From Actinomycetota bacterium (lineage in GTDB: Bacteria; Actinomycetota; Thermoleophilia; Gaiellales; Gaiellaceae): 64,000 bases of DNA. The translations under genes and the position numbers were made by a program. The stretch lies in NCBI GenBank assembly GCA_003139545.1, contig PLJC01000012.1:186001-250000 (forward strand). Reading direction: 5' to 3'. Below the pieces are notes generated by a model. That model had not been told where the DNA came from. It saw only the letters and a list, made by a program, of their open reading frames with translations, and ran no database searches. Positions 25,273-33,671 of this stretch are shown here, in pieces (the stretch's first letter is position 1; every line of letters begins with the position of its first letter).

Positions 25273-26852
25273 CGGCCGCGTTTCCGCAGCACGCGAGCGT
25301 CGCCGGCGCGGCGCGTAACGCCGTCGGCATCGAACCGTTCCAGGAGCATCTGCGCCGTCTTGCGGCCGACTCCGAGCGCGTCGCGGAACTGCGCGAGCGT
25401 GATCCCGTCGACCAGGACGTCGCGCGCTTGCTCGTACGCGGCTGGCGAGATCGCGAAGCCGTCGCCGACGCGGACGAGGCGGCCCTCGTCCTCGAGGAAG
25501 CGCCCGAGCGCGGGGTCGTCGACCTTCACCGGCTCGAGGCCGAGCTGCGCCTCGAGCGCGGCGGCCGCGTCCGCGCGCTCGCCGAGCGCCGCGGCGGCGC
25601 CGGGGCGATAGAGCTTCGCGCCGCGCCGCTCGAAACCGAGGTGAGGCTCGACGGCCTTTACCCAGGGCTCGGCCGGAATCGCAACGCCGGGGTCGAGTGG
25701 ATCCGCCGCGTCGATCGCGTGCTCGAGTTGCGCGCGCAGCTCGTCGAGCCACTCCTGCGACCAGACCCACTCGCCGTCCACGCGCACGGGCGTGTAGACG
25801 AGCGAGTCTCCGCGCTCGACTGCTTCCATCCGCTCGACGCTCGCGTGACGCGGCGGATGCGGATCGAGGACGACTCCGCCGCCGACGGTTGTTCCCGCGC
25901 GCAGGACGACGCGGTCGCCGCGCGCGGCGACGATTGGAGCCGCGAGCCGCAGCTGCGCGAAGCGGTCGCCCACGGGAGCGACGCGCGCGAGCACATCCGC
26001 GGTCCCGTGATGCACGTGGACTCGCGCGGGAATCTCTGCGAGGGGCTCGAGGGCGATGTCGAGCCGGTAGGTCGGCCGGTACGCACCGGGCGCGACCAGC
26101 GCGTCGCCGCGGCGCACGTCGCTGCGTTCGACACCGGGGAGGGCGACCGCGACGCGCTGTCCCGCGTCGGCGCGATCGACCGGACGGTCGTGCACCTGCA
26201 CGCTGCGCACGCGGACGTTCCGCCCGCTGGGCTCGACGCGCAGCTCGTCGCCTTCGCCGATCGATCCCGACCACAGCGTTCCCGTCACGACGGTGCCGAT
26301 GCCGCGCAGCGTGAACGAGCGGTCGACGTATAGCCGCGTCGGCGCGTCTTCGCGGCCGCGTTCGGTCGCGATCGCGGCCAGAGCAGCGCGCAGCTCGTCG
26401 AGCCCTGCGCCGGTACGTCCACTGACGGCGACGACCGCCGCGCCCGGGACGAGCTCCTCCGCCTCCGCGCGCGCGAGCTCGAGCGTGTCCGCGTCGGCGA
26501 CGTCGGACTTCGTCAGCGCGACGACGCCACGATCGACGCCGAGCAGACGCAGCACGGCGAGGTGTTCATGCGTCTGTGGCCGCGCGCCCTCGTTCGCGTC
26601 GATCACGAGCAGAAAGAGGTCGACGCCGGTCGCGCCCGCCACCATCGTCCGCACGAACCGCTCGTGACCGGGAACGTCGACGACGGAGAGCTGCGTCCCG
26701 TCCGGCAGCTCGAGCGGCGCGTACCCGAGGTCGATGGAGATGCCCCGCGCCTGCTCCTCGGGGAGGCGGTCGGTGTTCTTACCCGTGAGCGCCTCGACGA
26801 GGGTCGTCTTCCCGTGGTCGATGTGGCCCGCCGTTGCGACCGTCAGAGGCAT
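25269..26852 (-). CDS. selB: Selenocysteine-specific elongation factor SelB
   Basis: A 527-residue translational GTPase. SelB binds Sec-tRNA-Sec and the SECIS hairpin and inserts selenocysteine at UGA. The G domain has GHIDHGKTTLVEAL, VVDVPGHERFVRTM and ALTKSDVAD; EF-Tu-like domains follow. The C-terminal half has winged-helix modules that bind SECIS RNA (EPHLGFERRGAKLYRPG, then DALGVGRKTAQMLLERF), with a basic end. It is slightly shorter than the 600-residue enteric form. It overlaps the upstream methyltransferase by 10 bases and the next gene by 4 (ATGA). Confidence 0.95.
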   Translation of the reverse strand: MPLTVATAGHIDHGKTTLVEALTGKNTDRLPEEQARGISIDLGYAPLELPDGTQLSVVDVPGHERFVRTMVAGATGVDLFLLVIDANEGARPQTHEHLAVLRLLGVDRGVVALTKSDVADADTLELARAEAEELVPGAAVVAVSGRTGAGLDELRAALAAIATERGREDAPTRLYVDRSFTLRGIGTVVTGTLWSGSIGEGDELRVEPSGRNVRVRSVQVHDRPVDRADAGQRVAVALPGVERSDVRRGDALVAPGAYRPTYRLDIALEPLAEIPARVHVHHGTADVLARVAPVGDRFAQLRLAAPIVAARGDRVVLRAGTTVGGGVVLDPHPPRHASVERMEAVERGDSLVYTPVRVDGEWVWSQEWLDELRAQLEHAIDAADPLDPGVAIPAEPWVKAVEPHLGFERRGAKLYRPGAAAALGERADAAAALEAQLGLEPVKVDDPALGRFLEDEGRLVRVGDGFAISPAAYEQARDVLVDGITLAQFRDALGVGRKTAQMLLERFDADGVTRRAGDARVLRKRGR

Positions 26853-27754
26853 CTGGCTTCGATCACACCCGATTCGATGTGCTCGATCCGCCATCCGCCG
26901 GCCTCGAGCAGGTCGCGCCACTCGGCTTCGCCGCGCTCGCGTCCGTCGACGAGCGTGAGCATCAACAGGTCGAGCCACTTCGCGCCGTCCGGCTCGTTTC
27001 CGGCATCGATCACGTCCTCGAGCAGGATCAGTCGTGCGTCGTCGCTCGCGCTCGCACGGACGGTGTGCAGGATCTTCGTCGCGTGCTCGTCGTTCCAGTC
27101 GTGGAGGATCGAGCCGAGCACGAAGACGTCGCCGCCAGGGACCGACTCGAAGAAGCTGCCGGCGACGAACTCGAGTCGGTTGTCGAAGGTCGATGCGTCG
27201 GGCACGGTCTCCGGTAGGTCGAAGACGATGCCGCGCAGTCCCGTGTGCCGGTCGAGCAGGAGGCGGAGGAACGTTCCGTTGCCGCCGCCGACGTCGACGA
27301 CGAGCTCGTCCCCGCGCCAGTCGACGCCTGCGAGGCGCTCGACGCGGCGCTCCCTGCCTGTCGCCATCGAACGGTCGAAGGCCGCGCGCTCCTCCGGATG
27401 CTCTGCGAGCCAGTCCCAGAACCCGGCGCCGAAGACGCGAGGGAACGACGCGCCGCCAGTCGCGTTCAGCTCGGCTATCGCTTGCAGCCAGATGCCGCCG
27501 AAGAGGCGCGCGAAGTCGTCCCATCCGGAGGCGCGCAACAGCTCCGACGCGTCGTTGTTGCGGAACACGCGCGGTTCGACCTCTTCGAAGACGCCGTCGC
27601 TCGCGAGCGCTCGCAGGACGCGATAGGCGACGTCGTCGTCGATGCGCTTCGGTCCGTCGGCGAGCGCGTCAGGCAGGCCGAGGTCGACTGCGAGCGCGAG
27701 CGCGCGCGTCGTAAGCGCGCCGCGCATGAGATTCCACAGGACGAGCTCGCTCAT
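26843..27754 (-). CDS. O-methyltransferase-like protein between selA and selB
   Basis: A 303-residue SAM-dependent methyltransferase of the O-methyltransferase family 2 type: an N-terminal dimerisation helix bundle (LMRGALTTRALALAVDLG) and a C-terminal Rossmann domain with motif I LVVDVGGGNGTFLRLLLD. The later SILHDWNDEHATKILHTV carries the histidine often used as base in this family. Its ATG overlaps the selA stop (ATGA), and its stop overlaps selB by 10 bases. This tight coupling suggests a selenium-linked role such as methylating a selenium compound, but no direct evidence exists. Confidence 0.88.
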   Translation of the reverse strand: MSELVLWNLMRGALTTRALALAVDLGLPDALADGPKRIDDDVAYRVLRALASDGVFEEVEPRVFRNNDASELLRASGWDDFARLFGGIWLQAIAELNATGGASFPRVFGAGFWDWLAEHPEERAAFDRSMATGRERRVERLAGVDWRGDELVVDVGGGNGTFLRLLLDRHTGLRGIVFDLPETVPDASTFDNRLEFVAGSFFESVPGGDVFVLGSILHDWNDEHATKILHTVRASASDDARLILLEDVIDAGNEPDGAKWLDLLMLTLVDGRERGEAEWRDLLEAGGWRIEHIESGVIEARCL

Positions 27755-29025
27755 CCGCGCGAGGCGGCGACGGCGAGCGCGACCTCGTCGAGCTCGTCGT
27801 CGGCGAGCGTGCGACAGTCGAGCAGGAGCTTCCCGTCGCGGACGATGCCGATCACCGGCGGTTCGCCCACGCGCAGCGGCGCGGCAAGCGATTCGTCGAG
27901 CGCGCACGCGAAGCTCGGCAGCTCCGCGAGCGGAAGCGCGCCGCCGCCGACGCGGGCGACGGTCTCTTCGACGGTGCCGCCCGTCAGCGCGGCAAGTCGT
28001 TCGGCGCGTGCGCGGACGACGCTCGCGTTCTCTCCGAGCATGCGCAGGACCGGGATGCGCGCCGGAGCTTCGAGGTGCAGCTGCAGCGTGCCCTCGAGCG
28101 CCGCGAGGCTCAGCTTGTCCACGCGCACCGCCCGCTGCAGCGGGTGACGCCGCAGCCGCTCGACGAGATCGGCCCGGCCCGCGACGATGCCCGCCTGCGG
28201 GCCGCCGAGCAGCTTGTCGCCGGAGAAGCAGACGAGATCTGCGCCGGCGGCCAGCGACTCGCGCGCCGACGGCTCCCCGGGCACGTCGCCGAGCGCGCCC
28301 GAGCCGAGGTCGTCCACGAGCGGAAGCTCGTGGCGGTGTGCGACCGCGGCCACCTCGGCGAGGCGCGGCAGCTCGGTGAAGCCGACGACACGGAAATTCG
28401 ACTGGTGCACGCGCAGGACGAGCGCGGTCTCCGGGCCGATCGCACGCTCGTAGTCGGCGGCGCGCGTCCGGTTCGTCGTCCCGACCTCGACCAGCAGGGC
28501 GCCGGAGCGCGCGAGCACCTCGGGGATGCGGAAGCCGTCGCCGATCTCGAGCAGCTCGCCGCGCGAGACGACGACCTCGCGGCCCTCCGCGAGCGCGGCG
28601 AGCGCGAGTAGTACGGCGGCGGCGTTGTTGTTCACGACGAGCGCCGACTCTGCGCCGGTGAGGCGGCGCAGCAGCGCTGCGAGATGGTCCTGGCGCGATC
28701 CGCGCTCGCCTTCCTCCAGGTCGAGCTCGAGGTTCGAGTAGCCGCGGGCCGCGTCCTGGACCCGCGCGAGCGCTTCGGGCGCGAGCGGGGCGCGGCCGAG
28801 GTTCGTGTGGACGATGACGCCGGTCGCGTTCAGGACGCGGCGCAGGCTCGGCCTGCGGGCGGCCTCGAGCTCGCGCGTCAACCGCGTGGCGAGATCCCCC
28901 GGATCGACACCGGCCCTTATTTCTTCACGCGCGCGCGAGAGAACCAGGCGGGCGGCGTCGACCGCGAGCGGGTCGTCGACGTCCCGCACGAGCTCGTCCA
29001 CCGACGGCAGGTCACGCAGCTCCAT
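27751..29025 (-). CDS. selA: L-seryl-tRNA(Sec) selenium transferase SelA
   Basis: A 424-residue PLP enzyme that converts Ser-tRNA-Sec to Sec-tRNA-Sec using selenophosphate. The PLP lysine is K271 in VCFSGDKLLGGPQAG. Other family parts are INxTGVxxHTNLGRAPL-like VLNATGVIVHTNLGRAPL, VVNNNAAAVLLAL and LRVHQSNFRVVGF. It is the first gene of selA - methyltransferase - selB - small genes. selD (selenophosphate synthetase) is not in the window and must be elsewhere for the pathway to work. The next gene upstream starts 3 bases away. Confidence 0.96.
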   Translation of the reverse strand: MELRDLPSVDELVRDVDDPLAVDAARLVLSRAREEIRAGVDPGDLATRLTRELEAARRPSLRRVLNATGVIVHTNLGRAPLAPEALARVQDAARGYSNLELDLEEGERGSRQDHLAALLRRLTGAESALVVNNNAAAVLLALAALAEGREVVVSRGELLEIGDGFRIPEVLARSGALLVEVGTTNRTRAADYERAIGPETALVLRVHQSNFRVVGFTELPRLAEVAAVAHRHELPLVDDLGSGALGDVPGEPSARESLAAGADLVCFSGDKLLGGPQAGIVAGRADLVERLRRHPLQRAVRVDKLSLAALEGTLQLHLEAPARIPVLRMLGENASVVRARAERLAALTGGTVEETVARVGGGALPLAELPSFACALDESLAAPLRVGEPPVIGIVRDGKLLLDCRTLADDELDEVALAVAASRG

Positions 29026-29028
29026 GCG

Positions 29029-29712
29029 TCAAACGTTACTGGCGCTGCGCTGCTCGTACCGCTCGAGCACCATGCGGACGGCGTCGGCGGGGTCGTTGGT
29101 CAGCGTCAGCAGCTCCAGGTCCCCGGGCGAGACGGTTCCCTCCGGCAGGGCACGGTCGCGAATCCACATGAGCAGCGGCGACCAGTACTCCGACCCGAAC
29201 AGGATGACCGGGAAGTCGAGCACCGTGCCGGTCTGGATGAGCGTCAGCGACTCGAACAGCTCGTCGGCGGTCCCGAACCCGCCGGGGAAGACGACGAACC
29301 CCTCGGCCGCCTTCACGAACATCGTCTTGCGCGCATAGAAGTGGCGGAACGTCATCCCGACGTCGATGTAGGGATTCGATCCTTGCTCGTGGGGCAGCTC
29401 GATGTTGAAGCCGACCGACAGGCCGCCACCTTCGCGGCAGCCGCGATTCGCCGCCTCCATCACGCCGGGGCCGCCGCCGGTCACGACTGCCCAGCCGGCT
29501 TCGCCGAAGAGCTTCGCGGTCGCCCGCGCCTCGTCGTACGCGAATGACCCTTCGTGGAGGCGCGCCGAGCCGAAGATCGAGACGGCCGGGCGGTCGATCT
29601 TGTCGACGACGCCGAAGCCCGCGAGGAACTCCGCGCCGATCTTCTCTGCGTGGTCGAGCTCTTCTTCCGGCGACCAGTGCGTCTGGAGCATGCGGCGGTC
29701 GTCGGTACTCAC
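29029..29712 (-). CDS. LOG-family (TIGR00730-like) Rossmann-fold protein
   Basis: A 227-residue protein of the LOG/lysine decarboxylase-like family. The nucleotide motif is PGGFGTADELFESLT, preceded by VVTGGGPGVMEAANRG and SIFGSARL. LOG proteins cleave cytokinin-type nucleotides or other nucleoside monophosphates to free the base; many bacterial members have no known substrate. The GTG start at 29712 overlaps the M50 protease stop (GTGA). It lies 3 bases before selA on the same strand, so it may be read into the sel operon. Confidence 0.9.
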   Translation of the reverse strand: MSTDDRRMLQTHWSPEEELDHAEKIGAEFLAGFGVVDKIDRPAVSIFGSARLHEGSFAYDEARATAKLFGEAGWAVVTGGGPGVMEAANRGCREGGGLSVGFNIELPHEQGSNPYIDVGMTFRHFYARKTMFVKAAEGFVVFPGGFGTADELFESLTLIQTGTVLDFPVILFGSEYWSPLLMWIRDRALPEGTVSPGDLELLTLTNDPADAVRMVLERYEQRSASNV

Positions 29713-30353
29713 AGGAATGCTCCGTTCGGTCGCGTGGCGAGCAGGCACAGCACGGTCGCCGCCGCCAGTCCGGCGTAGAGCGCGAAGAGCTGCACCGCGC
29801 GGGCGCGATCCGGGGCGAACGCCTGCATCGGCACGCCGCCCTCGAAGCGGATGACAGGCATGCGCCATGCCTCGCGGATCGACCCGGCGACGTGGCCGCC
29901 GTCGAGGAAGCCGACCGGGAGCAAGTTGAAGGCGTTGAGGAGGAAGCCGATGTTCGCGAGCACCTGGAGCTGCGACGAGCCTTGAACCGAGCTCGCGACC
30001 CACACGGCTGCCGCCCCGATCGACCCGACGAACGGGCCGGCGAGCGAGATGAGCCCGCTGCGCAGCGGCGTGAGCCCGGCGCGCTGGATGGTCACGTACG
30101 CGCCGAAGAAGGGGATGAACATCGGCCACGACACGTGCAGGCCCTGGCGGCGCGCCTCGATCACGTGGCCGAGCTCGTGCACGAGGATCAACACGGCGAG
30201 GCCGACGCCGAACGTCCAGCTGTGGAACCAGAACGAGTACGCGGCGGCGGAGATGAAGAAGCCGAAGAACTTCGCGAAGACGAAGCCCCATTTCAGCGCC
30301 GTGCCGCCGATGACGACCGCCCCGCCCGCGAGTCGTTCCAGGCTCCGTTTCAC
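29709..30353 (-). CDS. M50-family membrane metalloprotease (site-2 protease-like)
   Basis: A 214-residue multi-pass protein with the zinc motif HELGH (H59, E60, H63) inside a helix, and the second motif FNLLPVGFLDGGHV, whose Asp is the third ligand. Such proteases cut membrane-embedded substrates such as anti-sigma factors. At least five hydrophobic segments are visible, and no PDZ domain is present. The start is GTG. It lies 7 bases after the moaD-moaE fusion gene and overlaps the LOG gene. Confidence 0.88.
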   Translation of the reverse strand: MKRSLERLAGGAVVIGGTALKWGFVFAKFFGFFISAAAYSFWFHSWTFGVGLAVLILVHELGHVIEARRQGLHVSWPMFIPFFGAYVTIQRAGLTPLRSGLISLAGPFVGSIGAAAVWVASSVQGSSQLQVLANIGFLLNAFNLLPVGFLDGGHVAGSIREAWRMPVIRFEGGVPMQAFAPDRARAVQLFALYAGLAAATVLCLLATRPNGAFL

Positions 30354-30360
30354 GATCCCC

Positions 30361-31005
30361 TCACGATCCCCTCCCGATCCATTCCTCGCCGTCGGCGTAG
30401 AACTCCTTCTTCCACAGCGGGATGGTCTCCTTCAACGTGTCGATCGCCTCGCGGCACGCCTCGAGTGCGGCGGCGCGGTGCGGGGCGGAGACGGCGATGA
30501 CGACACTCGCCTCGCCGATGTCTACGGCGCCGACGCGGTGGTGGATCGCCACCTCGCACAACCCGTGCTTCTCCTTCAGCTCGTCCGCCAGCCCTCGGAG
30601 CATCGGCTCCGCCATCTCCTCGAAGGCCTCGTACTCGAGCCGCACGACCTCGCGCCCGCGCGAGTGGCGCCGCACGGTGCCGACGAAGGTCGCGACCGCG
30701 CCGGCGTCCTCACTCGCCGCCTCGGTGACCACCCGGCCGAGATCGAGCGGCTCGGAGCTGAGCAGGAACGCGCCGCCGGAGACCGGCGGGATCACCGCCA
30801 CCTCGTCGCCGTCGGCGAGCGCGGCGTCGCGCGCGACGTACGTGCGGTTCACCGCGTACAGGAGACCGCCGGGCTCGTCGCCCAGGCCGAGGCGTGACCA
30901 GACCTCGTCGACGCGCTCGACGTCGTCGAGCTCGAGGCGTCCGGTGCCGGCGCGCTCGCGCAGGCCGGCGAAGAGTCTGACGGTGACGCGCACGTCCTCG
31001 ATCAT
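30361..31005 (-). CDS. MoaD-MoaE fusion (molybdopterin synthase)
   Basis: A 214-residue protein with both molybdopterin synthase subunits. Residues 1-78 are MoaD-like, beginning with [12 protein letters not shown] and ending in VIPPVSGG, where the two glycines (77-78) are the normal MoaD C-terminus that carries thiocarboxylate. Residues 85-214 are MoaE-like, with FVGTVR, YEAF, HHRVG and the catalytic lysines in IPLWKKEFY. For activity the chain would have to be cut after G78, as known for the mycobacterial MoaX fusion. It supports molybdenum cofactor use together with fdhD and mobA. Confidence 0.92.
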   Translation of the reverse strand: MIEDVRVTVRLFAGLRERAGTGRLELDDVERVDEVWSRLGLGDEPGGLLYAVNRTYVARDAALADGDEVAVIPPVSGGAFLLSSEPLDLGRVVTEAASEDAGAVATFVGTVRRHSRGREVVRLEYEAFEEMAEPMLRGLADELKEKHGLCEVAIHHRVGAVDIGEASVVIAVSAPHRAAALEACREAIDTLKETIPLWKKEFYADGEEWIGRGS

Positions 31006-31030
31006 GCATCACGACGTACCCTGAGTCGCG

Positions 31031-32815
31031 ATGGGGATGTTCTTCCACTCGAGTGACGCGCCGGCCGAGCGGCCGGCCGATCCGGAGGTCCGGCGCGCCA
31101 ACCTGCGCCGGATCCGGCCGCTGTTCACGCCGTACAAGGCGCGGCTCTCGGGGCTGCTGGCGCTCATCGTCGTGAGCGCCGCCCTGGGCGTCATTCCCGC
31201 CTTCCTGCTCCGCCGCGTCCTCGTCGCCATCGGCGCCCACGACAAGGCGGCGATCTCGTGGAACGCCGGTGGGATGATCGCGATCGCGGTCGTGACCGGG
31301 ATCCTCGGCGTGATCCAGACGCTGCTCTCGAACCAGGTCGGCCAGCGCGTCATGCACGACCTGCGCGCGTCCGTCTTCCGCCACCTGCAGCGCCTGTCGC
31401 TCGCGTTCTTCACGCGCACGCGGACGGGCGAGGTGCAGTCGCGTATCTCGAACGACATCGGCGGCGTCCAGAACGTCGTCACGAATACCGCGACGAGCAT
31501 CGCGTCGAGCGCCACCACCGTCATCGCGACGATGGTCGGCATGCTCCTGCTCAGCTGGGAGCTCGCGCTCTTCGCGTTCGCGCTCATCCCGATCTTCGTC
31601 CTGCTGACGCGCCGCGTCGGCAACGAGCGGCGGAGGATCGCGAAGACGACGCAGGAGTCGCTCGCCGACATCTCCAGCCTCGTGCAGGAGTCCCTCTCGG
31701 TGAGCGGGATCATGCTCGGCAAGACGATGGGCCGCACGCGCGAGCTCGCCGACCGTTTCGAGTCGGAGTCGCTGAACCTCGCCGACCTCGAAGTCCGGCA
31801 GCGGATGGCGGGGCGCTGGGTGATGGCCTCGATCCAGACGAGCTTCTCGATCATGCCGGCCGCCGTGTACTGGTTCGGCGGGCTGACGCACGTCGTATCG
31901 ATCCCGACGATCATCGCGTTCACGACGCTGCAGACGCGGCTGTTCTTCCCGGTCGGGTCACTGCTCGGCGTCGGTCTCGACGTGCAGACGTCGCTCGCGC
32001 TCTTCGACCGCATCTTCGAGTACCTCGACCAGCCGGTCGACATCGACGAGAAGCCGGACGCAGTCGCCGTCGCTCGGGCGGGCGACGTCTTCTACGACGG
32101 GGTCGGGTTCACCTACGGCGCCGGCTGGGCGCTCGAGGACGTGTCCTTCGTCGTGCCCGCGGGGACGACGACGGCGATCGTCGGCGAGACGGGCTCGGGC
32201 AAGACGACCCTCGGCTACCTCGCAGCGCGACTGTACGATGTCACCTCGGGGCGCGTCACCATCGGCGGCGTCGACGTGCGCGACCTCAGCTTCCAGGCGC
32301 TGTCCGACCTCGTCGGCGTCGTGTCGCAGGAGACGTATCTCTTTCACGCGAGCGTGCGCGACAACCTCCGCTTCGCGAAGCCGGACGCGACCGACGAGGA
32401 GATCGAGGTGGCGGCGGAGGCCGCGCGCATCCACCACGTCATCGCCGCGCTGCCCGAGGGGTACGACACGATGGTGGGCGAGCGCGGCTATCGCTTCTCC
32501 GGCGGGGAGAAGCAGCGGATCGCGATCGCGCGGACGGTACTGCGCAACCCGCCCGTGCTCGTCCTCGACGAGGCGACGAGCTCGCTCGACACCGAGACCG
32601 AGCGACTCGTGCAGGAAGCGCTCGACAAGCTCTCGGAGGGACGGACGACGATCGCGATCGCGCACCGCTTGTCGACGATTCGTGACGCCGACCAGATCGT
32701 CGTCCTCGACAAGGGCCATGTCGTCGAGATCGGCCGGCACGACGAGCTCGTGAACGCAGGCGGCCGCTACGCGACGCTCGTCAACCGCGACGCGGAGCTC
32801 GAGCTCAGCGCGTGA
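31031..32815 (+). CDS. ABC exporter, fused permease and ATPase (MsbA/MDR-like)
   Basis: A 594-residue half-transporter: about six transmembrane helices in residues 35-320, then an ATPase domain. Walker A is IVGETGSGKTTLG, the signature is YRFSGGEKQRIAIAR, and Walker B is PPVLVLDEATSSLD, followed by AHRLSTIRDAD. It probably works as a homodimer exporting a lipid, peptide or drug. No partner gene is adjacent. It overlaps the convergent gene at 32805 by 11 bases. Confidence 0.94.
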   Translation: MGMFFHSSDAPAERPADPEVRRANLRRIRPLFTPYKARLSGLLALIVVSAALGVIPAFLLRRVLVAIGAHDKAAISWNAGGMIAIAVVTGILGVIQTLLSNQVGQRVMHDLRASVFRHLQRLSLAFFTRTRTGEVQSRISNDIGGVQNVVTNTATSIASSATTVIATMVGMLLLSWELALFAFALIPIFVLLTRRVGNERRRIAKTTQESLADISSLVQESLSVSGIMLGKTMGRTRELADRFESESLNLADLEVRQRMAGRWVMASIQTSFSIMPAAVYWFGGLTHVVSIPTIIAFTTLQTRLFFPVGSLLGVGLDVQTSLALFDRIFEYLDQPVDIDEKPDAVAVARAGDVFYDGVGFTYGAGWALEDVSFVVPAGTTTAIVGETGSGKTTLGYLAARLYDVTSGRVTIGGVDVRDLSFQALSDLVGVVSQETYLFHASVRDNLRFAKPDATDEEIEVAAEAARIHHVIAALPEGYDTMVGERGYRFSGGEKQRIAIARTVLRNPPVLVLDEATSSLDTETERLVQEALDKLSEGRTTIAIAHRLSTIRDADQIVVLDKGHVVEIGRHDELVNAGGRYATLVNRDAELELSA

Positions 32816-33653
32816 CCGTGTACGGCCAGTTCTGGTGGCCGTAGAACCCGAGGGAGTACCCGAGCGAGAGCAGCGGCCCGACGAGCTTCCCGCGCTGGAG
32901 CGCGTACAGCTTCCCGTTGCCCTTCTCCGAGCGGACGAAGTAGAGGACGCCGCCCGCGAACGTCGGCGACTCGTCGGCGTGGTGCGCGGGCGGATGCGTC
33001 AGCTGCGTCATCGATCCGTCGAGGTTGATGCGGACCAGGCGCCAGTGCGTGTGGAAGAAGTTCGCGTCGATGCTGTTCGGCTGCTCCTGTGCGACGACGG
33101 ACTTGCCGTCCGGCGAGCACGTGACCGAGCCGAACGAGCGTGCTGAGTCGGGGACGAGCGTGCGCGCCTTCCAATCGGGCGGCCCGGTCGCGATCAGCCG
33201 CTTCGCGTGCACGGCGATGCGGTCGCCGCCCGCAGTCATGACGAGCGTGTTCCCGCACCACGTGCGATAGTCGTCGTACAGCAGGCCAAAGCCGACGGTG
33301 TACGAGCGCCCGCCCGTGACCCGGATGGCGCGGAGCGTCTCGCCGTCGGCGGCGAGCGAGGACGAGCCGAGCGGGTCGATCGCGTAGAGGACCCACTTCC
33401 TGTTCGGCGAGAGCTCCGTGAGGGCGATCGGGCCGGGATTCCCGGCGGGCGCGTTCTTGTACGACTCCGGGACCCTCAGCACGACCTTGCCCTTGTAGAG
33501 GATCGTCTGGCTGCCGTGTTGCGCTCGGACGGTCGGCTGAAGGGAATGCAGCACCACGACGATCCCAGTCGGCGGCTTGCACGTTGCCAGGTCGATCGCC
33601 GCGTGCGCGTAGGTGACGGTTCCGAGCCCGGGATGCGGCGTACACGCGACCAC
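32805..33653 (-). CDS. Uncharacterised TolB-like beta-propeller protein
   Basis: A 282-residue protein with repeated strand motifs typical of TolB or WD40-like propellers: [30 protein letters not shown] and [14 protein letters not shown]. No clear signal peptide is visible from the GTG start; the first residues ([18 protein letters not shown]) contain a cysteine, and the true start could lie further upstream if it is exported. The function is unknown. It is divergent from the mutase gene by 18 bases. Confidence 0.7.
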   Translation of the reverse strand: MVACTPHPGLGTVTYAHAAIDLATCKPPTGIVVVLHSLQPTVRAQHGSQTILYKGKVVLRVPESYKNAPAGNPGPIALTELSPNRKWVLYAIDPLGSSSLAADGETLRAIRVTGGRSYTVGFGLLYDDYRTWCGNTLVMTAGGDRIAVHAKRLIATGPPDWKARTLVPDSARSFGSVTCSPDGKSVVAQEQPNSIDANFFHTHWRLVRINLDGSMTQLTHPPAHHADESPTFAGGVLYFVRSEKGNGKLYALQRGKLVGPLLSLGYSLGFYGHQNWPYTVTR

Positions 33654-33671
33654 GGCCCTACGATTACCACA

